DNA of 19,058 bases, taken from Colimorpha sp964483145. Its GTDB lineage: Bacteria > Bacteroidota > Bacteroidia > Bacteroidales > P3. A program made the translations under genes and the position numbers. Positions 7,939 to 14,394 of this stretch are shown in pieces. Below the pieces are notes generated by a model. It saw only the letters and a program-made list of their open reading frames with translations. It was not told the origin of the DNA and ran no database searches. Positions within the stretch are counted from its first letter, which is position 1; each line of letters opens with the position of its first letter. The stretch lies in the NCBI GenBank assembly GCA_964483145.1, contig CAZAAK010000049.1, positions 1 through 19,058 of the forward strand. The letters run 5' to 3'.

Positions 7939-8766
7939 CTACCAATCTTGCACCGTCCGGGTTTTAAACGGCGCTAGCCGAAAGCCTACATGTACCCTCA
8001 CCATGACGGGGTTAAGGTTACTGTAAACCACATGTTGTGTCGTGCTGTGTTCGACCATTTCGCCGTAGACACTGTAGCGGATAGTGGAAGTGCGGTCCCA
8101 TACTAGCGGACTAGGCCCAAGAATATTAAAATCAGCCCCTACTGTCACCTTCTTCTTGAAAAGAAAGCCTGCCCCTACGCGGAAGGCAAATGTGGTAGCT
8201 TTTTCATATACCCGCCTGTCTTCGTTGTTGTATTCTGCTAGCTGCTGTCCATCTCCCGTGCTCCAATCGCCAGAGGCATACGACAATGTCCAGTCGCTAA
8301 TGTGACGTACGTTGATACCCGCCAAGACCTCGCCATAAAAGTCAATGCCCTTGGTTACGGGGTAAGCATAGCGTACACCCAACAGAACAGGAATATTGCG
8401 GAACTTCGGCAGTTGCATCGAATATTTGGCGCAATTGCTGTAACGGGCACGGTAGATATAGTCGTAGTAGTCCTTCACATCTTTGTTCACCCCGCTCTGC
8501 ATATATTCAGCACTCAGGACCAGCTCCAACGAAGGATGGAACGGCATGGCAAAACTCATGTCCACTCCCGCCGACCACCCTTTGCCTGCTCCCGCCAACC
8601 ACTGATGCCCTTCGGTGAACATCCACCCATTGTCGCTCATGCGGGACTCGGAATAGATACCCTCGGGAAGCGTCAGCCCACCGTGCACCCCTACATAAAA
8701 CTGAGCTTGCACCTGCGCCACCGTTGCCAAGCAAAGCAACAACAAAAAAACAAACCTATGTTTCAT
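7939..8766 (-). CDS. Outer-membrane beta-barrel protein (OmpA/PorT-like)
   Basis: A 275-residue predicted outer-membrane protein. The chosen ATG at 8764-8766 gives a clear signal peptide (MKHRFVF, a run of Leu, then VQAQ|FYVG); the frame stays open for 34 more codons upstream, but those do not look native. The mature part alternates hydrophobic and polar residues with many Tyr, Gly and Trp. It starts FYVGVHGG and has segments such as VRHISDWTLSYASGDW and FAFRVGAGFLFKKKVTVGADF, as in the small beta-barrel proteins of Bacteroidota. The C-terminus (VRVHVGFRLAPF) fits a last strand. Specific function is unknown. It is last in its run, 162 bp after fabD, without a convincing promoter of its own. 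It converges with lptB. Confidence 0.8.
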   Translation of the reverse strand: MKHRFVFLLLLCLATVAQVQAQFYVGVHGGLTLPEGIYSESRMSDNGWMFTEGHQWLAGAGKGWSAGVDMSFAMPFHPSLELVLSAEYMQSGVNKDVKDYYDYIYRARYSNCAKYSMQLPKFRNIPVLLGVRYAYPVTKGIDFYGEVLAGINVRHISDWTLSYASGDWSTGDGQQLAEYNNEDRRVYEKATTFAFRVGAGFLFKKKVTVGADFNILGPSPLVWDRTSTIRYSVYGEMVEHSTTQHVVYSNLNPVMVRVHVGFRLAPFKTRTVQDW

Positions 8767-8928
8767 GATAAGCCTAAAGGTTCGAAGCCAAAGACCAATT
8801 TCTAGAGTGAGCAAGGGGGCTACCCCTTCATCGGACGCACACGCCACTGCTTTCAACCGTAGTCGCATGACCGCGTTAGTGTTCCCACTTGCGGCAGCCC
8901 CACTCCTCTCAGGTCAATTACCCCACTA
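8767..8928 (-). other. Spacer between fabD and the OMP gene, with a small hairpin
   Basis: This 162-bp gap holds no ORF of note and no full TAnnTTTG box. At 8871-8894 CCGC pairs with GCGG and, inside it, AGTG with CACT around a four-base loop, separated by an asymmetric bulge. No T-run follows, so it is more likely an RNA processing or stability structure between two co-transcribed genes than a terminator. Confidence 0.35.
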
Positions 8929-9819
8929 TTACTCGGTCAACGCACTGTGCGCATTCACGTCTGGGCTAATTCTCTTCACCATGCCTTGCAGCGTGGTACC
9001 CGGGCCCACCTCTATAAACTCGGTAGCACCGTTCTTAATCATATTCTGCACAGTAACAGTCCAACGCACTGGCGAAGTAAGTTGCTTGATGAGGTTCTGC
9101 TTTATCTGCTCGGCATCAGTTTGAGGCAATGCATCCACATTTTGGTAACATGGACAAATGGGGGTGTAAAAAACCGTCTTGTCGATGGCAGTAGCCAGTT
9201 CCACACGCGCAGGCTCCATCAATGGGCTGTGGAAAGCTCCACCCACAGCCAAAGGAATGGCACGTCCCTTCAACTCTTTCAGCCTCTCCGAAGCCTTAGC
9301 CACACCTTCCATGGTACCGCTGATAACTAGCTGACCGGTAGTGTTATAATTGGCAGGAACTACCACATCTCCGCCAGCAGTAATCTCGGCGCAGACTTCC
9401 TCTACAGTCTTGTCGTCCAACTTCACGATGGCTGCCATTGTGCTAGGGCGCATCTCGCAACATTTCTGCATCGCGTTGGCTCGGGCAACCACCAGTCGCA
9501 AACCGTCTTCAAAATCCATAGCCCCCGCAGCAACCAAAGCGCTGAATTCGCCCAAGGAATGACCTCCTACCATATCGGGCTTGAAATTCTCACCCATATA
9601 TTTGGCCAAAATAACGCTGTGCAGGAATACGGCCGGTTGGGTAACCTTGGTCTGCTTGAGATCTTCTGGGGTGCCGGCAAACATCAAGTCGGTAATACGG
9701 AATCCAACGATGCCGTTGGCACATTCAAACATATCGTGGCATTGGGCGTTGTTTTCATAAAGGTCCTTACCCATGCCTACAAACTGGGCTCCCTGCCCAG
9801 GAAAAACGTATGACTTCAT
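8929..9819 (-). CDS. fabD: Malonyl-CoA:ACP transacylase FabD
   Basis: A 296-residue cytosolic enzyme that moves the malonyl group from CoA to acyl carrier protein, supplying fatty-acid elongation. The ATG at 9817-9819 gives the canonical start MKSYVFPGQGAQ; a TTG four codons upstream is unlikely. The active-site set is visible: GQGAQ at 8-12, catalytic S88 in GGHSLGE, R113 in the VARANAMQ segment that binds the carboxylate, and H197 in AFHSP, the second half of the catalytic dyad. The C-terminal EVGPGTTLQGMVKRI is also standard. Length is normal. No other fab genes accompany it. It follows the flippase gene by 102 bp and may be read from the lipoprotein promoter, as the gap shows no -7 box. 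Confidence 0.97.
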   Translation of the reverse strand: MKSYVFPGQGAQFVGMGKDLYENNAQCHDMFECANGIVGFRITDLMFAGTPEDLKQTKVTQPAVFLHSVILAKYMGENFKPDMVGGHSLGEFSALVAAGAMDFEDGLRLVVARANAMQKCCEMRPSTMAAIVKLDDKTVEEVCAEITAGGDVVVPANYNTTGQLVISGTMEGVAKASERLKELKGRAIPLAVGGAFHSPLMEPARVELATAIDKTVFYTPICPCYQNVDALPQTDAEQIKQNLIKQLTSPVRWTVTVQNMIKNGATEFIEVGPGTTLQGMVKRISPDVNAHSALTE

Positions 9820-9921
9820 AATCTTTTCCAAATGTGGGCTCTGTTGGTTGTATCGCCGCCTCGGTGGTAGAGCCCTTTATCCACAGCACGGCTCATGTCG
9901 TAATTCCTCATTTGGCCAGTC

Positions 9922-11367
9922 CTACCGCCGCAAGGTTGCCACTATTTCTCGCACCCTTATCAACCCCATTGCCAGTGCCGACACAATAGCCAACAACATA
10001 GCCAACAACGCCTTCAACCACCACGCCATCTCGGGGGTCAGCAAGCAGAAACCAACCACTAATAACGCAAAAAACACCAATTTTAGTATATACCTCAAGC
10101 TCGGTCGCATGTTAAAAGTGTAAAGCGACACCCCTATCTGAGTCACTGCCATAAAACTCTGCGCTGTCAGCGAAGCGTAAGCCGAGCCAACGGCACCATA
10201 ACGCGGAATACAAATCAAGTTGACGGCAATATTTATCAACAAAGTAATGAAAGCCAGTATGTTCAATTGCTTGAGCCTACCCGCCGCAGTCAATAGGGTG
10301 CCATAGACATAGGTCATTGAAATGGGAATAATGCCATAGACCAACACACCAAATACAGCGGCATATTCGTTGGCATGTTCCCTATAGAAAAGCTCCATCA
10401 ACTGCTTGTCCAACGTTGAACAAATGACCGCAGAGCTAACCGAAAAGACCAGCATCAGGGAGGTTACCCACCATGTGGTAGATGCCAAATCTGCGTGCGC
10501 CTGCCCTCTGTACTTGGTTATCCTAGCAAAGACAGGCAATAGGGGCACACTAACCAAATAAGCTATCATTGTCAGCGCATCTAGCAGGCGAAAAGCACCG
10601 GCATAGATACCCGCAAAATAGTCTCCTCGTCCCACAGGCGACAGGTTGGAAAGCAGAATGGGGTCGATGCGATTGTAGCTAGCCATCAGCACTGCCAACA
10701 GGGCAAACGGCAAACTCTGCTTCAGTATCGCTAGGGTGAAAGGCATCGAAAAATGGAGCCCATGCCAGTGCACCTTGCGCAGCAACACCACCAATGCTAT
10801 CACAACGGCAAGCACATACGCCACCGTCTGAGCATAAACGAACCACTCTATGCGGAACTCTGGATGCTTCGGCAACCACAGCAGCACCCCGCAGATAACT
10901 ATCATTATCACGCGGTCCAGCACACTGATGACACTATCCCATTTAAAGAGCAGCAACCCCTCAAAATTACTCCGCAAATAAAGTATCAACGAGTTGAGGA
11001 ATTGGTTGAAGCACAGAAAAGCCAACATCACAAACTGCCTCGACCCATAGCCTTGCAACAGCCCCACTGTAAAGGCTATTGCCAAATAAAGCCCCAAAAG
11101 CAATATTTTGACACTTAGTATATTGCTTAGGTATTTGTCTATTAGTTGAGGGTGCTGTGCAATATTGCGGGTATTGAAATTGGTGATGCCTAAATCCAAC
11201 AGGATGTTGAGAATATAGGCAATGTTGAAGATAGCATAGTAAAAGCCGTACTCCGAGACCGCTACGGCATTCTGCACCCCCACCTCTATGCCCAAAATCC
11301 AAAACGGCTTAATGAGCAAATTGAGCAACAGCACCCAGAACAGCCCAGAGATCAGTTTCTTTTGCAT
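9922..11367 (-). CDS. Polysaccharide/oligosaccharide flippase (Wzx/MATE-like)
   Basis: A 481-residue integral inner-membrane protein with about 12-14 hydrophobic segments across its length. The N-terminus (MQKKLISGLFWVLLLNLLIKPFWILGIEVGVQN) and the G-F-Y-Y-A-I-F-N motif around residue 41, followed by LGITNFNTRNIA, are typical of the polysaccharide-biosynthesis branch of the MOP superfamily. These proteins flip lipid-linked sugar units to the periplasmic face. Basic residues cluster at cytoplasmic loops (for example FARITKYRGQAHAD). It lies between an outer-envelope lipoprotein gene and fabD and not inside a glycosyltransferase cluster, so it may act in a conserved core pathway. The ATG at 11365-11367 is 75 bp after the upstream stop. 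Lipid II-type or other substrates cannot be excluded. Confidence 0.85.
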   Translation of the reverse strand: MQKKLISGLFWVLLLNLLIKPFWILGIEVGVQNAVAVSEYGFYYAIFNIAYILNILLDLGITNFNTRNIAQHPQLIDKYLSNILSVKILLLGLYLAIAFTVGLLQGYGSRQFVMLAFLCFNQFLNSLILYLRSNFEGLLLFKWDSVISVLDRVIMIVICGVLLWLPKHPEFRIEWFVYAQTVAYVLAVVIALVVLLRKVHWHGLHFSMPFTLAILKQSLPFALLAVLMASYNRIDPILLSNLSPVGRGDYFAGIYAGAFRLLDALTMIAYLVSVPLLPVFARITKYRGQAHADLASTTWWVTSLMLVFSVSSAVICSTLDKQLMELFYREHANEYAAVFGVLVYGIIPISMTYVYGTLLTAAGRLKQLNILAFITLLINIAVNLICIPRYGAVGSAYASLTAQSFMAVTQIGVSLYTFNMRPSLRYILKLVFFALLVVGFCLLTPEMAWWLKALLAMLLAIVSALAMGLIRVREIVATLRR

Positions 11368-11386
11368 AAAATTCCTTCAAAAGGTT

Positions 11387-11401
11387 CCCAGCCAGCCTGG
11401 G
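11387..11401 (-). other. Short hairpin between lipoprotein and flippase genes
   Basis: CCCAG at 11387-11391 pairs with CTGGG at 11397-11401 around a five-base loop, about 20 nt before the flippase ATG. It could modulate translation of the flippase. Weak evidence. Confidence 0.25.
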
Positions 11402-11442
11402 CTTCCGCAATGCCCCGCCACCAACCTCCAATGCCCCGCAGA

Positions 11443-13569
11443 CTATTGATTCATTTTGTCCTCTGCCCCGCTCTGAGCCGCAGTTGCAACACCCGATGCC
11501 ACTGTCCAATGCTCCTCCATATCCCAATTCTCACGCAGCTCCAATATTTTCCCAAAATAGATAACCTCCTCAGGCTGACGGTGTTTCCAGTAATCGCCTG
11601 CCGTCCATATGCCGTTGCCATCGCTATCCACTACTGCACGCAAGGCATATTTTCCTCCCTTCAAGTGGTCGAAGGACACTTTCGCTGGCCCTCGGACAGC
11701 CTTTTGACGTAGCACATCGCCCTTTTCATTGAGCAACTGAATCAACACTGGGGCAACTCCGTTGTCCAAACTCTCAGTCGCGCGCGAATCCTCCCCCGAG
11801 TTAAGCTCGCCGCATCCATCCTGCCCCATGCTGTCCGATACAACACGACCTCGGGTAGCCATTCCATACGCGCCTCTCGTCCCCACCCTTAGACTGTCTA
11901 TGGTCATCACAATATTCCCATATTCCTCCACCTTGGTGTACTCGGTGCTGAAAGTGAGGGAGTCGCGATGCATGGCACCATAAACATCATAGAAACTCTT
12001 GGCTGGTACGGTAAATTTATATTTCCCCCCTGGCTTCCCCTTAAAGTCGATCATGGCGCGGTAATGCACGGCCCCCCTGCCGGACGTATCCACCCACTTC
12101 ACCCCGCAGTAACTTACAGTGCTGTCCGTTTGGTCGTAAACGGTCACTATCGAGTCGGGTACGCCATAGGCTATGCTTCGCACAGGTCGTTCAAAACCTA
12201 TCCAAAGGGTGTCATAATAGGGATGCTTGGACGCTACCAACCCTTTCAGAAGTCCAGTCTCCTTGGATTTCGTTTTCGATGGTATCTTCGCGCCGGAGGC
12301 AATATTTTGGGGAGCACGATAGACCAAATTCAGCGTATCCCGCAAGTCCTTGTCGGTAAGCAGCAACGTTATGGAGTCGCAATTCTTGTCCGCAATCCAA
12401 ATGTTTAGGGTGTCGCGTTTGGCATTGGCTTTTATGTAGATTGCTTGCGCACCCGTACTGTCCAAAGGACGCAACAAATAGTGTTCGGTTAGTGGCAACA
12501 CCGTAGCCAACACTATCTGCCCCCTATTTTTGAACTCCACCTTGGCAAGCCTTTGCACCTCCTCCTTGTGTAGGGAAATATATAGGATGGCATTCGGTTT
12601 TGGGGCTTCGAATACCAAATTTCGGGTAGAGTCGACTGAAGTGGCTGATGTATCCACAACTCTGCGCGCCAACGAATCCCTAAGAATTCGCCCCCTCGTG
12701 CTGTCCTGTTCTGCCGCCTGGCCTTCCCCTGTCGAGTCCACCTCAGCACTGTCGGCTTGGAAGACACTAGCAGGGGGCATGTGATCTGCCAGCACCAAGG
12801 TATCCAAAAAGGCAACCGCCTCTCCCGTCTTCAGCAACAAATTGTTGTCGTTGTCTTCAAAAGCTAGCACCTTGTAATACCCTTTGCGCAAATGGTTCAT
12901 TGCAAAGTTACCCTCTTTGTCGCAATGGGTCATATACAAGGGTTTTTCTTTAGCCACTATGCTGTCTGCTAGGCGCGTCTTGTCAATCTTTCCAGTCAAG
13001 GCACCGGAGGTGTCGGCCTTCAGCAAACTGTCCAAATAAACATTCTGCACACTGTCAAAACGGTGCATCTGGTCTGTACCAAAAGCCACCACAGTAATAA
13101 CGCCATCGCTCTGGTAAGGCTTGTGCGTGAGGGCATCTAGTACCTGACCGCGAATAGTCATGCTGTCGATGCTACTTCCGGTGGAAAAAACGTACTCGTA
13201 GCTCGTCAGCAAATTCCCCTCATTAAAGTCCGCAATCCCCTCTTTGAACTGGAAGAGATAGGTCGTATTGTCGTGCAACGTATCCTTAATCTTCACCACC
13301 ACAGCATGGCCCTTTGTTCCATATTCCGGCTTGGTGTTCATTGGCGGCGACACTAGGATGTTCTTGTCGGCATCCTTCACCACCACATACTCGTCAAAAA
13401 GAATCATGAACTCCCTGGCTGTCCAGCCGGTGGAACCGTTTTTTGGCTTCGTGTTCAGCACCTTGGGGGGCGTCTCGTCCTTGGGTCCACCCGATGGCAT
13501 CCCTGCTTTTGCACATCCTGCAACCATCAGTGCCGCTAGCATTGATATCAAAAAAATCTTATATCTCAT
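11443..13569 (-). CDS. Ig-like (SbsA/Big_5) domain lipoprotein
   Basis: A 708-residue secreted lipoprotein. Residues 1-19 form a type II signal peptide with lipobox LMVAGC, acylated at C19. The next segment (GMPSGGPKDETPP at 23-35, then ILFDEYVVVKD at 56-66 and a P-x-Y-G near 81-84) is the conserved start of the Ig-like family that is nearly universal in Bacteroidota. The Big_5 Ig fold ends near residue 131 (YVFSTG). Two later sections, around 229-253 (YYKVLAFEDNDNNLL) and 639-659 (YALRAVVDSDGNGIWTAGD), look like repeated calcium-type loops of an SdrD/CNA-B-like fold. Residues about 266-317 are a Ser/Asp/Thr-rich low-complexity insert and 577-605 is a second one. Its job is not established; an outer-envelope structural or assembly role is plausible. 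Confidence 0.85.
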   Translation of the reverse strand: MRYKIFLISMLAALMVAGCAKAGMPSGGPKDETPPKVLNTKPKNGSTGWTAREFMILFDEYVVVKDADKNILVSPPMNTKPEYGTKGHAVVVKIKDTLHDNTTYLFQFKEGIADFNEGNLLTSYEYVFSTGSSIDSMTIRGQVLDALTHKPYQSDGVITVVAFGTDQMHRFDSVQNVYLDSLLKADTSGALTGKIDKTRLADSIVAKEKPLYMTHCDKEGNFAMNHLRKGYYKVLAFEDNDNNLLLKTGEAVAFLDTLVLADHMPPASVFQADSAEVDSTGEGQAAEQDSTRGRILRDSLARRVVDTSATSVDSTRNLVFEAPKPNAILYISLHKEEVQRLAKVEFKNRGQIVLATVLPLTEHYLLRPLDSTGAQAIYIKANAKRDTLNIWIADKNCDSITLLLTDKDLRDTLNLVYRAPQNIASGAKIPSKTKSKETGLLKGLVASKHPYYDTLWIGFERPVRSIAYGVPDSIVTVYDQTDSTVSYCGVKWVDTSGRGAVHYRAMIDFKGKPGGKYKFTVPAKSFYDVYGAMHRDSLTFSTEYTKVEEYGNIVMTIDSLRVGTRGAYGMATRGRVVSDSMGQDGCGELNSGEDSRATESLDNGVAPVLIQLLNEKGDVLRQKAVRGPAKVSFDHLKGGKYALRAVVDSDGNGIWTAGDYWKHRQPEEVIYFGKILELRENWDMEEHWTVASGVATAAQSGAEDKMNQ

Positions 13570-13702
13570 CCAATGTCATTTTTTGCTTACCCTTTATGGC
13601 AACAACGTCAAACGCTACTTGCTGCCCGCTATGCCCAACATTGCCACTACCCGTGGCACATTCCATCATATCCCGTTCACATCCAACATATTCAACACCC
13701 AT
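13559..13702 (-). CDS. Possible 47-residue leader ORF overlapping the lipoprotein start
   Basis: An ATG-initiated frame directly after an in-frame TAG encodes 47 residues, starting MGVEYVGCERDMM and ending KQKMTLDEI. Its stop lies 11 nt inside the lipoprotein gene, in a different frame, the arrangement expected for translational coupling. Its ATG is about 26 nt downstream of the start predicted from the promoter box at 13735-13742, so it would be the first ORF of the message. I recognise no domain; the middle is Gly-rich (ATGSGNVGHSG). A 47-codon frame can occur by chance, so it is a candidate only. Confidence 0.3.
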   Translation of the reverse strand: MGVEYVGCERDMMECATGSGNVGHSGQQVAFDVVAIKGKQKMTLDEI

Positions 13703-13734
13703 CTATCCCCCCAACCTCCCGCTCCATCAACTTA

Positions 13735-13757
13735 CAAAAATACAAACTTTTTTTGAA
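13735..13757 (-). promoter_or_regulatory. Promoter of the lipoprotein-flippase-fabD run
   Basis: Minus-strand TATTTTTG at 13735-13742 matches TAnnTTTG. TTC lies exactly 12 nt upstream (13755-13757), followed by a seven-A tract. Start would be near 13728, leaving a leader of about 160 nt before the lipoprotein ATG, or about 26 nt before the small overlapping ORF. Confidence 0.55.
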
Positions 13758-13809
13758 ACAGCAGCGATACACCCCCATTGCCACATCTAGCGGCTTGCGC
13801 ACAATAAAC

Positions 13810-13834
13810 AAAAAAGGCCACCCCTAAGGTAGCC
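13810..13834 (-). terminator. Intrinsic terminator after tRNA-Ala(CGC)
   Basis: Minus-strand GGCTACC (13828-13834) pairs with GGTGGCC (13816-13822) as a 7-bp stem with one G-U pair and a five-base loop, then six T. It begins 10 bp past the tRNA. Confidence 0.8.
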
Positions 13835-13844
13835 TCTAGCTCGG

Positions 13845-13917
13845 TGGAGTATATCGGAGTCGAACCGATTACCTTTAGATTGCGAACCTAACGCTCTACC
13901 AAATGAGCTAATACCCC
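13845..13917 (-). tRNA. tRNA-Ala (anticodon CGC)
   Basis: A 73-nt cloverleaf on the minus strand: acceptor GGGGTAT pairs with ATACTCC and includes the G3-U70 pair that marks alanine tRNAs. The D-stem is GCTC/GAGC, the anticodon stem TTAGG/TCTAA encloses loop TTCGCAA (anticodon CGC, codon GCG), and the T-arm is ATCGG-TTCGACT-CCGAT. Discriminator A73 is followed by CCG, so CCA is not encoded. The first 14 bases and the acceptor and T-arm are identical to the neighbouring tRNA-Ala(GGC), indicating a tandem duplication. Confidence 0.93.
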
Positions 13918-13925
13918 GTCTAAAG

Positions 13926-13953
13926 AAAAAGGGTCGCACCCACGGCAACCCTT
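13926..13953 (-). terminator. Intrinsic terminator between the two tRNA genes
   Basis: On the minus strand AAGGGTTGC pairs with GCGACCCTT (9 bp including one G-U) around a seven-base loop, followed by a short T-run. It directly follows tRNA-Ala(GGC). Either it is leaky or the second tRNA has separate transcription; no promoter box fits in the remaining space. Confidence 0.65.
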
Positions 13954-13957
13954 GGTT

Positions 13958-14034
13958 TGGTGGAGTATATCGGAGTCGAACCGATGACCTTTTGACTGCC
14001 AGTCAAACGCTCTAGCCACCTGAGCTAATACCCC
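13958..14034 (-). tRNA. tRNA-Ala (anticodon GGC)
   Basis: A 74-nt cloverleaf plus encoded CCA (13958-13960). Acceptor GGGGTAT/ATACTCC has the alanine G3-U70 pair. The D-stem is GCTC/GAGC, and the anticodon stem TTTGA/TCAAA encloses CTGGCAG (anticodon GGC, codons GCC and GCU). The T-arm is identical to that of the tRNA-Ala(CGC) downstream. It is promoter-proximal in the pair. Confidence 0.96.
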
Positions 14035-14058
14035 ATCGCTTTCTGTCGAAATCAGGTG

Positions 14059-14089
14059 CAAAGATACAACTTTTTTTTGAACCTACAAA
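14059..14089 (-). promoter_or_regulatory. Promoter of the tRNA-Ala pair
   Basis: Minus-strand TATCTTTG (14059-14066) matches the -7 box exactly and TTTG (14086-14089) lies 19 nt upstream, the standard Bacteroidota -33/-7 layout. TTC at 14079-14081 and an eight-A tract sit between them. Start would be near 14052, giving a leader of about 18 nt before the first tRNA. Confidence 0.75.
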
Positions 14090-14383
14090 ATATTTTTTTC
14101 TTTCTATTGAAAATCAACCCGATATTCTTATCTTTCGTCAAAAAATAGCTTCCTTTTATCTTCTATTTCCTAGCCAAAAACACAAAAATAATACCCCTAG
14201 GCAACCTTTTATGCAAGAATAATACGCAACCCGCTGATTACGACAGCATAGCGCACATCTCTCCCCCTTCGCGCCCCACCGTGCCACCTCCCCACCATTG
14301 GATACCCGCGGGCAGCCCTCTCTGTTTATCAGAACCCGGGTAGTCCTCACGAACCACCCGGATTAATGCGGAGACTATTTCAA
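14090..14383. other. Intergenic region between nifJ and the tRNA pair
   Basis: No convincing gene. From left to right: an AT-rich half upstream of the tRNA promoter (14090-14215), then a GC-richer half. A perfect palindrome CCCGCGGG lies at 14305-14312. A TATTTTTG box occurs on the minus strand at 14183-14190 but lacks the upstream TTC and is probably chance. Confidence 0.5.
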
Positions 14384-14394
14384 TTAAATCTCCG
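14336..14394 (-). terminator. Hairpins at the 3' end of nifJ
   Basis: Two stems follow one another on the minus strand. CGGAGA/TCTCCG (14369-14394) spans the nifJ stop codon. The stronger CCGGGTGGT/ACTACCCGG (14336-14361) has 9 bp including one G-U and an eight-base loop. Neither is followed by a T-run, so this may be a factor-dependent terminator or a 3'-end stabiliser rather than an intrinsic terminator. Confidence 0.4.

Noticed and set aside
8767..8868. N-terminal extension of the outer-membrane protein frame by 34 codons
   Set aside because: The internal ATG at 8764-8766 is followed by a textbook signal peptide, which the extension would bury.
9857..9875. tRNA D-arm-like sequence (TCGGTGGTAGAGC) upstream of fabD
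   Set aside because: No matching acceptor stem, anticodon stem or T-arm could be found around it; probably chance.
14156..14350. 64-codon minus-strand frame between nifJ and the tRNAs
   Set aside because: It lies within the nifJ 3' hairpin region, has no promoter or homology I recognise, and odd composition.
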